This document shows positions 32,210 through 40,858 of a DNA stretch of 45,830 bases, piece after piece. Position numbers and translations under genes: made by a program. Under the pieces are notes generated by a model. That model was not told where the DNA came from and did no database searches. It saw only the letters and a program-made list of their open reading frames with translations. How positions within the stretch are numbered: the stretch's first letter is position 1; every line of letters starts with the position of its first letter. This stretch comes from an uncultured Patescibacteria group bacterium (lineage in GTDB: Bacteria > Patescibacteriota > Minisyncoccia > Phycocordibacterales > UBA12088), in contig CAMYLP010000001.1 in the NCBI GenBank assembly GCA_947259245.1, positions 1-45,830 on the forward strand, written 5' to 3'.

Positions 32210-32773
32210 CTAGATGGCTGCCTGAAGTGCATTATTAACACGCCGTATCAGTGCCTGCCTGTGTGTTTCCACGTGCCCGAGCGTGGCAGCGTCTATGGCT
32301 GTATGATTGAGTGCTTCATTGAGCACTGTCGGTAGTGACGTTTGGTCAACATATCCCAGTATGCGTAGTAGTCTCAGCGCGGTGAGCAGTTCGGATAAGT
32401 CACCTGGCATCTCCTCATCGCGAAACGCCCGCTCTGCCTCAGCAAGCAGTTCATATATGTCATGGGAAGCGTCCTCCCTTGGTACGAGCGCAGTTGTAAG
32501 AGCAAGTATTCTCCTCATACGAGATGTTTGTGGTGCCACAGGGTGGGCGGTCGCCCCGGTGATGCGCCATATGTCCCTACCACGCACAAGGGTGACCGTC
32601 GTTTGTGTGCCGGTACTGAGCCCATAGCGATTGCGGTTCTTCAGCTCCCGGACACCCTGCCCATGCGCATATAAGAAGCCAAGTGTGTGCGTGAGCAGTT
32701 GATACACTCGATTACTTTCACCGTGTGGGTACGAGCTGACGACGAACGCGGAGGTCGTATGAAGTGTGTGCAT
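32210..32773 (-). CDS. recO: DNA repair protein RecO
   Basis: Mediates RecA loading on SSB-coated ssDNA and anneals strands. 187 residues, shorter than the usual 230-250. N-terminal OB fold: TTSAFVVSSYPHGESNRVYQ, LLTHTLGFLYAHGQGVRELK, GTQTTVTLVRGRDIWRI; then a helical C-terminal part (YELLAEAERAFRDEEMPGDL, LLTALRLLRILGYVDQ). The Zn-binding Cys cluster of many RecO proteins is absent, and the C-terminus is reduced. ATG 32773 is 3 bases after the ileS stop. Its partner recA is also in this window. Confidence 0.8.
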   Translation of the reverse strand: MHTLHTTSAFVVSSYPHGESNRVYQLLTHTLGFLYAHGQGVRELKNRNRYGLSTGTQTTVTLVRGRDIWRITGATAHPVAPQTSRMRRILALTTALVPREDASHDIYELLAEAERAFRDEEMPGDLSELLTALRLLRILGYVDQTSLPTVLNEALNHTAIDAATLGHVETHRQALIRRVNNALQAAI

Positions 32774-32776
32774 AGG

Positions 32777-35700
32777 TTACATGCCCTGAAGCGAAAGCTC
32801 GAGCGTAGTGGTACCGAGCGTAAGCGTGCGCGTCTCCTTGCCCTTCTCATGCGCGATCTTCTTCACTCCTGCCACACGACGCAGGTCATCGTGTGCCAGA
32901 GCGACGAGCTGCTTACCCGTGTCATCACTATCTACCATGAGCGTCACAGTATCGTCTGGTTTGAGACCTGCATCCTTGCGCATAGCTTGTACCGAGCGCG
33001 TGAGCTCTCGCACATATCCTTCACGCACCAGTGTGTCGGTAAGCTCGGTATCTAGTGTGATTTCTTCAGGAAGTCCGCTACCAAAAACCACTTCCTTAAC
33101 ATTTACTTCATCAACGAGAAGCGCCAGGAGCTCTTCCTTGCCCTCTAGTGTGTCGGTGGTAAGTGTTACTTTTGCCAGCGGTTGGCGTACCTTGATGCCT
33201 TCACGCTGACGTGCCTCAAGTACCAGCGATGCTACGCGGCGTACCTCAGCCATGGCCTCTGTTAGAGATTTGTCGCTGTCACCCGTAGCTCGCGGCCAAC
33301 GTGCCAAGTGTACACTCTCCTTCTTTCCGCCAATACCTCGATACAGGCTCTCTGCGATGAAGGGCGTAATGGGTGCGATGAGCCGTGCGAGCGTCAACAG
33401 TACCTCACGCGTTGTGTGCAGCGCGGCTTGGGCGTCCTCTTCGGATTCTGACTTGAATCTGTCACGGGAACGTCGTACGTACCAGGTTGAAAAATCACTG
33501 ACAAACTCCCGGAGTGCACGGGCGCTTTTTATTGTGTCGTATGAATCCATGGATGTAGTAACATCCGAAACCACTTCTTCGAGTCGTGCCAGTATCCATG
33601 TGTCGAGGACGGTTCTCTTGATCTTTTCCTCCGGATCGTACCTGCTTTGGTGCAGTTCGTAGAACTTGTAGCTGTTCCAAAGCATGTTAAGAAACCTGTT
33701 ATGTGCTTCTCGTATCTCGTCATCGTTGAAAGCTAAGTCCTCACCTGCCATCACGACCGAGCCAAGGAGGTAGAAGCGAAGCGCGTCGGCGCCGTAGCGG
33801 TCGATGTTCTCAAGCGGGTCAGTGAAGTTGCCCTTTGACTTGCTCATTTTCGAACCATCAGATGCCAGTACGGTGCCCGTGGAGATACAATTTTTGTAAC
33901 TCGGTGCATCAAACAAGAGCACCCCGAGCGCATGCATGTAGTAAAACCACGTGCGTGTCTGTGCGATATACTCTGCAATGAAGTCGCCGGGGTAGCGTCG
34001 CTTCACGACATCCTTGTTTTCGTGCGGATAGTGCTCTGACGCGAACGGCATGGCACCTGACTCCACCCAACAGTCGACGACTTCGGGAACGCGAGTTAGC
34101 ACTTCACCGTCATCAGAAACCAGTGGTAGTTCGTCTATGTACGGACGATGCAGGTCCAATTCATACTCCCCATTGTGTGGAAGAGGAACAAACTCAAGCT
34201 CTTGCACTTGTCCGTTATCTACAAAGTCCTCATCCTCTCCACGTATGACGACGCACTGGTCAACGTCCGCTCCTGCAGCAACAGATTGCGCCAGCCAGAG
34301 TGTGTACTCGTGACCGACGATGAGTATTTTCTCATTTTGATACGTATCTTCATACTCATACAGCGCCTCGCCGATGCGGCGCTTCATGTCCACGAGCGTT
34401 TCAGCACCGGGCGCGCACTCCTTTTCAAAACGTTCACGCACACCCGGGCACACAGCATGCAGTTCCTTTACCTTTTTTGTGTGGAGCTCCGTGAGTTGCC
34501 ACTCCTGCAGCCGTGTATCAACGAGAATGTCATCTGTGGGTATCTCAAGTGCTTTGGCGATCAGGTCGGCTGTTTCGCGAGTCCGCATCAGGGGACTGGT
34601 GATGATACGTGTAATGCCTTCTTTTTTCAGTTTCTTCGCCAATTCCTCGACTTGTGTGCGTCCCTTTTTTGTCAGATGGTTCTTGTGTTCCGGTAAGGTG
34701 CTGATTATCTTTTTTACGTTGCTCTCCGCCTCACCGTGACGGGTCATGTAGTAGGTATTGCCGCTTTTTTTCGTACGAGCACGCAAGTCGTCGAGAGAAC
34801 CGATGATGTGCAGTGCGTCGGTCGCCGCATTTCGCCAAATGGGAAGAGGACTTGCCCAGTAGCGGTTACGGCTGATGGTCCAATCGGGTGCGGTCTCTAT
34901 AGTGTGCTTGAAGCGGCCGTGTTTGAGATGTTCGGGGTACCACGTAACTTCTTCATTACTCTCCAGTAGGTACTGCTTCACTGCTTGTATGTTGATGAAC
35001 CAAGATGTGAGGGCGTTGTAGATGAGTGCGGTACCGCAGCGGTAGCAGTGCGGGTAGCTATGTGTGTGCGGGTGTTTGGTGAGGATGAGGTCTCGCTGTT
35101 CTAGATCCTCCGTCACGTAGCGCCCACCCTTCTTGAAGTACATACCGCGTACAAGCTCTGGAGCATCGTCGTTGAAGTTGCCACTTTCGTTCAAAAGCGG
35201 TACGACGGGTAGCTCATACTCAAGGCCGAGGTTGTAGTCGTCCTCGCCGTACATCGGTGCGATGTGTACGACACCGGTGCCGTCTTCGGTTGTCACGAAA
35301 TCCGCTGTCACGACACTCCATGCGCGCTTGCTCTTCTGTCCTTCTGCCTTTGGCACCTCGTAGAGTGGCTCGTAGGTAAGGTCCGCAAGTTTCTCACCCT
35401 GCACCTCTTCGATCACGGTGTGCTTACCGCTGAGTATTTTCAGCCGTTCTTTTGCGAGCAACAGCTTCTCCTTGCCATGCTTAACGAGCACATAGGTAAC
35501 GTTTGGTCCCACTGCAAGCGCAACGTTGCCGGGGAGAGTCCACGGAGTGGTGGTCCATGCTAGGACATAGGTCGCATCATCCACTTTTGTCTTACCTATC
35601 TTTCCCTTCTCTGCGAGCTTGAAGCGTACGAAGACTGACTCGTCGGTGACATCTTTGTAACTGTTATCCATTGCGATCTCTGCTTTTGAAAGTGGTGTCT

Positions 35701-36262
35701 CGCAGTGCGGACAGTACATGAGTACCTTTCGGCCTTCGTAGAGCCGACCGTCGCTGTGTATCTTCTTGAGGGCCCACCACACACTTTCGATGTAGGTGTT
35801 ATCCATCGTTTTGTACGAATTGTCGAAGTCGACCCAGCGGCCGATGCGCTCAATGTAGTGCTTCCAGTCTGATACGTAGGTCAGAACTGAGTTCTTCGCT
35901 TCCTCATTGAAGCGTGCAACACCCAGCTCCTCAATGTCCTTCTTTGTCTTAAGATTGAGCTTCTTTTCGACAATGTTCTCTATGGGGAGGCCGTGGCAGT
36001 CCCAGCCCCAGCGACGCGGCACCGTATATCCTCGCATGGTTTTGTACCTGCCGATGGCGTCCTTGTACGAGGAAATGAGCAAGTGCCCCATATGTGGCAA
36101 GCCAGTAGCAAAAGGGGGTCCATCGTAGAACACGAACTCGCCCTCAGGTGCATCTTTCTCGACTGTCTTTTCGAAGATTGCTTCGTCGTTCCAAAAGGCG
36201 ATGACCTCTTCTTCACGAAGCGCTGCCTCACTTTTCTTCACCTCGTTCTGTTTGCCATTCAT
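32777..36262 (-). CDS. ileS: Isoleucyl-tRNA synthetase with internal histidine-phosphatase domain
   Basis: Charges tRNA-Ile. About 1161 residues from ATG 36262, chosen because TACGAT lies 7 bases upstream; GTG 36289 and ATG 36271 are alternatives. Normal IleRS parts in order: HMGH motif (PPFATGLPHMGHLLISSYKD), CP1 editing domain (AWTTTPWTLPGNVALAVGPN), NRYWASPLPIW, KMSKS (GSKMSKSKGNF) and a C-terminal anticodon domain (WYVRRSRDRFK). Between GSLDDLRARTKK and DLHRPYIDELPL, about 195 residues are inserted (about 503-698): a complete histidine-phosphatase module with YYMTRHGEAESN, ITSPLMRTRETADLI and ILIVGHEYTLW. One uninterrupted frame, so not an artefact of frameshift. Confidence 0.93.
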   Translation of the reverse strand: MNGKQNEVKKSEAALREEEVIAFWNDEAIFEKTVEKDAPEGEFVFYDGPPFATGLPHMGHLLISSYKDAIGRYKTMRGYTVPRRWGWDCHGLPIENIVEKKLNLKTKKDIEELGVARFNEEAKNSVLTYVSDWKHYIERIGRWVDFDNSYKTMDNTYIESVWWALKKIHSDGRLYEGRKVLMYCPHCETPLSKAEIAMDNSYKDVTDESVFVRFKLAEKGKIGKTKVDDATYVLAWTTTPWTLPGNVALAVGPNVTYVLVKHGKEKLLLAKERLKILSGKHTVIEEVQGEKLADLTYEPLYEVPKAEGQKSKRAWSVVTADFVTTEDGTGVVHIAPMYGEDDYNLGLEYELPVVPLLNESGNFNDDAPELVRGMYFKKGGRYVTEDLEQRDLILTKHPHTHSYPHCYRCGTALIYNALTSWFINIQAVKQYLLESNEEVTWYPEHLKHGRFKHTIETAPDWTISRNRYWASPLPIWRNAATDALHIIGSLDDLRARTKKSGNTYYMTRHGEAESNVKKIISTLPEHKNHLTKKGRTQVEELAKKLKKEGITRIITSPLMRTRETADLIAKALEIPTDDILVDTRLQEWQLTELHTKKVKELHAVCPGVRERFEKECAPGAETLVDMKRRIGEALYEYEDTYQNEKILIVGHEYTLWLAQSVAAGADVDQCVVIRGEDEDFVDNGQVQELEFVPLPHNGEYELDLHRPYIDELPLVSDDGEVLTRVPEVVDCWVESGAMPFASEHYPHENKDVVKRRYPGDFIAEYIAQTRTWFYYMHALGVLLFDAPSYKNCISTGTVLASDGSKMSKSKGNFTDPLENIDRYGADALRFYLLGSVVMAGEDLAFNDDEIREAHNRFLNMLWNSYKFYELHQSRYDPEEKIKRTVLDTWILARLEEVVSDVTTSMDSYDTIKSARALREFVSDFSTWYVRRSRDRFKSESEEDAQAALHTTREVLLTLARLIAPITPFIAESLYRGIGGKKESVHLARWPRATGDSDKSLTEAMAEVRRVASLVLEARQREGIKVRQPLAKVTLTTDTLEGKEELLALLVDEVNVKEVVFGSGLPEEITLDTELTDTLVREGYVRELTRSVQAMRKDAGLKPDDTVTLMVDSDDTGKQLVALAHDDLRRVAGVKKIAHEKGKETRTLTLGTTTLELSLQGM
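34166..34759 (-). other. Histidine-phosphatase (RHG) domain embedded in IleRS
   Basis: Residues about 503-700 of IleRS. Catalytic set of the phosphoglycerate-mutase-like superfamily: RHG with its His nucleophile, Asn after RHGEAES, Arg/Glu in MRTRETA, and the second His in VGHE. It occupies the short loop linking the catalytic domain to the DLHRP segment that other IleRS join directly. All active-site residues are present, so phosphatase activity is plausible. Confidence 0.88.
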
Positions 36263-36318
36263 ACGCTGCATCGTAGCACTTTTTGGCACAAAATCGAAGT
36301 AATATCCAACACGGTACT

Positions 36319-36347
36319 TTGCGTGTTATGGCTGAAACCAGTATCAT
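36319..36347 (+). promoter_or_regulatory. Promoter of small gene 36382-36624
   Basis: TTGCGT (36319-36324), 17-base spacer, TATCAT (36342-36347). Confidence 0.6.
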
Positions 36348-36381
36348 ACGGGCAGACAAACTCTGCTTACAGGAGGCAGTG

Positions 36382-36624
36382 ATGCGGGTACACCAAGTAC
36401 GTCACGATGGAAAGAGATACCACTTGTTTCTTACCGTGGAGCCCCATGAAGTCATCAATGCTGCGGGTGTGTGCGACATCTTACGCGCACATCATATTCG
36501 TCCAAAAACACATGTCACTGCAGCGGATCGTTGGTACTTGATCCTCACACTTCCAACCAGAACGACAAAGAAGCTTTTGGGGACATTAGTGACCGAAATA
36601 CACACTCTTCCGCCAGTGATGTAG
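36382..36624 (+). CDS. Small hypothetical protein
   Basis: 80 residues starting at ATG 36382, chosen because a perfect AGGAGG (36371-36376) is 5 bases upstream and the promoter TSS falls after the track's ORF start. Basic, mixed alpha/beta (MRVHQVRHDGKRYHLFLTVE, then ILRAHHIRPKTHVTAADRWY, ILTLPTRTTKKLLGTLV). No family recognised. Own promoter and terminator; plus-strand unit between divergent ileS and convergent argS. Confidence 0.65.
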   Translation: MRVHQVRHDGKRYHLFLTVEPHEVINAAGVCDILRAHHIRPKTHVTAADRWYLILTLPTRTTKKLLGTLVTEIHTLPPVM

Positions 36625-36631
36625 TCAGATG

Positions 36632-36664
36632 AACAGCATGAATTCAGGTTCGTGCTGTTTTTTT
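36632..36664 (+). terminator. Intrinsic terminator after gene 36382-36624
   Basis: AACAGCA/TGCTGTT stem (36632-36638 with 36653-36659) followed by TTTTT; touches the argS stop on the other strand. Confidence 0.75.
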
Positions 36665-38339
36665 ACATCCGCTGCGGGGCTTGGATGCCGAGGAGCCACA
36701 AACCATTTTGAAGTGTGTGATGCACCGCCTCTGCAAGTGCGAGCTTGTACGGCGCCTCGAGCGAACCGTCGAGTATCTTTTCGTCTCCGTACCACCTGTT
36801 CCATTCGGACGCTATGTCCACGAGATATGTTGTCACATGATGCGGCTCATTCTCACTGCGTGCACGCTCTACCACTTCGGGGAGACGATAGAGTAGTCGT
36901 TCAAGTGTCGTCGCTTCTTTCGGTGCAAGCTCGGTGCTTGGTGATGCCCGCTCGTGTTTAGCTTTCTCGAGGACCGAGGCCGCGCGGGTGTGTGCGTATT
37001 GCAAGTATGGACCGGAGTCACCGTCAAACGAGAGTGACGTCTCGGGGTCAAAGGTGATGTTCTTTCCTGCCTTTTGCTTCAGTATCGAATATTTTAGTGC
37101 GGCTATCGCAACTGCCTTGGAGATGTCCTTCTTTTCTTCAGCCGTAAGGTCGCGCTCTGCCACTTTCTCTGTAGCACGCTCGAGCATGTCCTCGACGATG
37201 GACTCGCCGGTGATGACATTGCCTTTGCGTGAGCTCATCTTTCCGCTTGCAAGAAGCATCATGCCATGTGAGATATGCACCATCTTCCCCGCAAGCTCGG
37301 GGCGCAGGAGTGACAGTGCCTTAAAGACCACTTTGAAGTACTCTTGCTGCTCAACCGCGGTCGTCGTAATCGATAAGTCGAAGTCCCACTTCTCCGCCTT
37401 CAGCTGGGCGAGGCCGAGCTCCTTTGCCTCATAGGTAGGTAGGCCTTGCTTATTCATGAACACCCGTGTATGCAGACCGTGCTCTTCTCCCTTGAAGACG
37501 GTCGCACCTTCGCTCTCCTCAAATACTCCTTCGGTAAGTCCCTCCTTCACCATCGCCCTTCCCGGCTTTTGCGTCTCGCTTTCAAAGAAATAGTAGTCAA
37601 ACGATGTGCCGAGCAGTACGTAGAGCTCTTCGAAGTGCGCAAGCGAGACCTCGCGCCCCTTTGAGTACTCCTCTGCTATCTCTGGCGCATGCTCATAGAC
37701 GAACGTGTTGTACTGTACTATTTCTTCCTTTGCGTGCTCGTCGTCTTCATATGCTCGATTGCCTTCGACATATCCCTGCGCAAGATGCTCAATATTTGCA
37801 GGGTCACCGTCTATCTTTCGTAAACCCCACAGACACTTCGCCACATGCAACCCAACGTCGCCCTGGTAGTTTGCCCTCCGCACCTCCGCGCCGGAAAACT
37901 CATACAAGCGAGACAGCGACTCGCCGATGGTGTTGCTCATGAGGTGCCCGATGTGGAAGGGTTTGAAGGGGTTTGGCTGTGTGTGCTCCACCAAGACATG
38001 CTTGCCTTTGAGCGCATCGTGCGCACCCCACTGCTGTCCTGCCTCAAGTACTTCTCGTATGGTGTCGCGTAGTGCGATACGCGAGACTCGAATGTTTATG
38101 AAGCCAGGACCAGCAACCTCGACGGACTGTATCGCACCATGTTCATCGTATGCAGTAACGATGTCCTGCGCTATCTCACGCGGTGACTTGCCCGCCTGTT
38201 TTGAAAGCACCAGTGCAACGTTCGTACTAAAATCACCGTGCGCGAGATCAGTCGGGTGCTCCAGCATGACCTCGTCTGTCTCATAGCCGGCTTTCACGAT
38301 GGCCTGTTGTAACGCATCTCGTACTGTGTCTCGTAACAT
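36663..38339 (-). CDS. argS: Arginyl-tRNA synthetase
   Basis: Charges tRNA-Arg. About 558 residues from ATG 38339 (MLRDTVRDALQQAIVKAGYE), chosen because TATAGT lies 6 bases upstream; the track's start adds 11 residues. N-terminal ADD1 domain, then the HIGH motif FKPFHIGHLMSNT (about residue 127), the KMSK equivalent ASGKMSSRKGNVI (about 375), and the C-terminal DALR domain (YLQYAHTRAASVLEKAKHER, then EAVHHTLQNGLWLLGI). Complete and of normal length. It follows the DUF2914 gene on the same strand. Confidence 0.95.
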   Translation of the reverse strand: MLRDTVRDALQQAIVKAGYETDEVMLEHPTDLAHGDFSTNVALVLSKQAGKSPREIAQDIVTAYDEHGAIQSVEVAGPGFINIRVSRIALRDTIREVLEAGQQWGAHDALKGKHVLVEHTQPNPFKPFHIGHLMSNTIGESLSRLYEFSGAEVRRANYQGDVGLHVAKCLWGLRKIDGDPANIEHLAQGYVEGNRAYEDDEHAKEEIVQYNTFVYEHAPEIAEEYSKGREVSLAHFEELYVLLGTSFDYYFFESETQKPGRAMVKEGLTEGVFEESEGATVFKGEEHGLHTRVFMNKQGLPTYEAKELGLAQLKAEKWDFDLSITTTAVEQQEYFKVVFKALSLLRPELAGKMVHISHGMMLLASGKMSSRKGNVITGESIVEDMLERATEKVAERDLTAEEKKDISKAVAIAALKYSILKQKAGKNITFDPETSLSFDGDSGPYLQYAHTRAASVLEKAKHERASPSTELAPKEATTLERLLYRLPEVVERARSENEPHHVTTYLVDIASEWNRWYGDEKILDGSLEAPYKLALAEAVHHTLQNGLWLLGIQAPQRM

Positions 38340-38384
38340 AGGCGTACTATAGCGAGTTCCCTTATGATTCACAACCAGATTCTA

Positions 38385-39464
38385 CTATCGTATCCCATAC
38401 TGTTGTGGGGCGCTCTCGTCTACAGCTATCACTTCAAAGCGCGTTTCGCCGACGACGAGCCCCTTCTCTGTTTCGATGACGCAGCGCCACTCTCCCTCGG
38501 GAAGACTCGTCTTTATGGTGTATCCACGGTACCCAGCTTCGCGACCGCCCTGTATGGGATACGGTATGCGGGCTTCGCGTATCCATGCCCCATCCGCACT
38601 CTTACGCTGCCACGAGTGGTAAATGTTGGTACGCAAATCTGTTGGTGCAAATATCGAAGTGTAGCAGTATGCCGCTTCATGTTGCAGGCGATGGTACGTG
38701 TAGTCCGTACTTCTCCAAGGTGTGTACCATGATGGCTCTTCATACCTGACCTGATACGCCTCACCTGTTCGCACCACGTTATGGTATATGCCGATATCGG
38801 TCATAGCGAGCGGCACCGGCGGGATCGTGTTTGTGAAATACAAAATATGAAAACCCGCGAAGATTCCAAAGACGACCAGCCAGATGGTACGCATGCTCTG
38901 CTTATAGATGTCCGGGAACAGCCACATAATGAGTTGCAGAAGCATGCTCATAGTGAAGAGTGCGAGTATGGTAGAGAGTATGTAGGTGGAGGTGCTCACG
39001 GTACCAAGCACGACGGGCGTCACGAGAACCAGGTACGAGAGTAACGCAAAGAAAAAAATACTCACCTGAAAGGTCAGCCGCTCATACCGTCGTCGTAAGA
39101 ACTCATTACCAAAGAGAAGCGTGATGAGTATCACAAGAAAGGGCCACGAAACATAGAGCGCGGCGCTTTTGGTATAGAAGATGACAAAACCAGAAAAGAG
39201 TCCGCCAAGCGGAAACTGGACCAGAGCCGGCAGCCATGCCTTCGCTCTGATAAGGTACCGCGGTGCCCAGAGTTCCGTCTCAGCACTATGCACGAGAACA
39301 ATGCCAATGAACGCAATGACGAGGTACGAGGTGAAGACGACATTCTCGTAGACAAGGTCAATGCGCGTGAGTGTAAGCGTGTCCCACACAAACCCAGAAA
39401 TGAATGCGATTGACGAAATGTGTTGTCGTACCCAACGGTACGCACGCCCGAAGAACGTTTTCAT
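38385..39464 (-). CDS. DUF2914-family membrane protein
   Basis: About 359 residues from ATG 39464 (MKTFFGRAYRWVRQHISSIA), with TACAAT 7 bases upstream; the track's upstream start is rejected. Nine or so membrane helices (IDLVYENVVFTSYLVIAFIG, WLPALVQFPLGGLFSGFVIF, VSIFFFALLSYLVLVTPVVL) are followed by a C-terminal soluble DUF2914-type domain (IYHSWQRKSADGAWIREARI, GGREAGYRGYTIKTSLPEG, WRCVIETEKGLVVGETRFEV). DUF2914 proteins are of unknown function, often envelope-associated. Followed by argS. Confidence 0.8.
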   Translation of the reverse strand: MKTFFGRAYRWVRQHISSIAFISGFVWDTLTLTRIDLVYENVVFTSYLVIAFIGIVLVHSAETELWAPRYLIRAKAWLPALVQFPLGGLFSGFVIFYTKSAALYVSWPFLVILITLLFGNEFLRRRYERLTFQVSIFFFALLSYLVLVTPVVLGTVSTSTYILSTILALFTMSMLLQLIMWLFPDIYKQSMRTIWLVVFGIFAGFHILYFTNTIPPVPLAMTDIGIYHNVVRTGEAYQVRYEEPSWYTPWRSTDYTYHRLQHEAAYCYTSIFAPTDLRTNIYHSWQRKSADGAWIREARIPYPIQGGREAGYRGYTIKTSLPEGEWRCVIETEKGLVVGETRFEVIAVDESAPQQYGIR

Positions 39465-39591
39465 GTTCAGCATTGTACCATTGGTGTCATTGCCTCGCTC
39501 ATCGAGCTGACTTTGGTGATACGACAAACGCGCATGGTAGTGCTCGTATCATGCGTGTTTTTTTGTGTGCAGTCGTGCTTCAGTGGTGGTC

Positions 39592-40857
39592 CTATGCTTG
39601 AGGAGTGTTATTCCCTTCATCACCCCCTTCAGGAGTGTTCTCATCAACATCGATATCCTCTGGACGCATGCGTACAGTAGCAACAAGCAAGCCTCCAAGC
39701 ACTCCGATCGCAATGACCATACCCACCCATGGTAGCCATGGATTTTGTTCTGTGAAACGGCTCTCGGCACTGTCGCACTCGTCACCGATGCCATCTGCGT
39801 CGGTGTCACGCTGGTCCCTGTTCGGCACTTGTGGGCAGTTGTCGTCTGTGGTCATGACGCCGTCTCTGTCAAAGTCGTCGCACGCGTCTCCTCTGCGGTT
39901 GCCGTCGATATCACGCTGGTCCTCGTTTGGGGTGTTGGGGCAGTTGTCGAGCGTGTCGGGTATACCGTCATCATCGGAGTCGGCGGGAATGTAGCGTGCA
40001 TTGTCTTGTAGGAGTTCCCGCTTGAGCATCAGTACACCTTCATCGCTCTGTAAGCTGACGCCACCATAGACCACGTTCCCGAAAGTGCGGTCTGGGTCAA
40101 GGTAGAGCGTATATGCTGTGTCCGGCTGCATGAGGAACCGTACTCCCTCTGTGCGCTCCGGTTGTTCGTTCGATACTACTCGTATCTCACTAATGCGCAG
40201 TGGTTGATTCAAGGTGAACTCGATGTTCACTGTGTCTACCATTGTCTGTGGGAAGCTTATGTAGCCGCTCATCATGTTGCGCTCTGAGACGAGTACACGT
40301 TCGTATGGCGAGCTGCCGCCCACGCTCACGTCCGTCACACGTACCGTCCGTGGCAGCGCAACATTCGGTGGGAAGAACACTTGTATCTGAGAGCTTTGTA
40401 CTGGATCCTCCATGCTGAGTATCACTGACACTCTGTTCTGTACACCTTCTTCGAATGGAAATTCTGCATACGTGGCCGTGTTGTTGTCGACGAGCATGGC
40501 ACTGTGCGCTGCACTGAGCTCCTCACTGCTGGCGGTACGTTTGTCTGACGCGCGTATGACCTCGGTGTTGAATGTGGCGGCGCTCACGTCACCGGCATCA
40601 GAGACGGCGACCATCTGCTTGTTCTTGAGTTGTGCGCCGTTCACCGGCATCTCTACAACGGTTGGTACTGCTATGTCATCACGTGCGTCTATATCTATAG
40701 CAAAGCGGAAGGCACCAAGGTCTATGTCTGACTCCAGACTCCAGGTGGGTACTGGTGGCGGTGCGACCGGTGAAAGAGGGGTAGCAGCCCATACAGCCTG
40801 CCCTACACCGAGTACTGCAAGCACCGCAAGCATGCGTATAAAATAAGACATACTCAT
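39592..40857 (-). CDS. Membrane-anchored surface protein with thrombospondin type 3 repeats
   Basis: About 421 residues from ATG 40857 (40851 also possible). Signal peptide or N-anchor [21 protein letters not shown] beta-rich ectodomain follows, with one segment like discoidin/F5-8-type carbohydrate-binding ([29 protein letters not shown]). Two Asp-rich TSP3 repeats come next ([20 protein letters not shown], then [20 protein letters not shown] and [12 protein letters not shown]), which bind Ca2+ in known proteins. A C-terminal membrane helix ([20 protein letters not shown]) and a short acidic cytoplasmic tail complete it. The start abuts the stop of the DUF2339 gene, so they are co-expressed. 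Confidence 0.82.
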   Translation of the reverse strand: MSMSYFIRMLAVLAVLGVGQAVWAATPLSPVAPPPVPTWSLESDIDLGAFRFAIDIDARDDIAVPTVVEMPVNGAQLKNKQMVAVSDAGDVSAATFNTEVIRASDKRTASSEELSAAHSAMLVDNNTATYAEFPFEEGVQNRVSVILSMEDPVQSSQIQVFFPPNVALPRTVRVTDVSVGGSSPYERVLVSERNMMSGYISFPQTMVDTVNIEFTLNQPLRISEIRVVSNEQPERTEGVRFLMQPDTAYTLYLDPDRTFGNVVYGGVSLQSDEGVLMLKRELLQDNARYIPADSDDDGIPDTLDNCPNTPNEDQRDIDGNRRGDACDDFDRDGVMTTDDNCPQVPNRDQRDTDADGIGDECDSAESRFTEQNPWLPWVGMVIAIGVLGGLLVATVRMRPEDIDVDENTPEGGDEGNNTPQA

Positions 40858-40858
40858 A

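Noticed and set aside
32777-36262. IleRS length as an assembly or frameshift fusion of two genes
   Set aside because: The frame is continuous, IleRS sequence resumes correctly after the insert, and no start or stop lies at the junctions.
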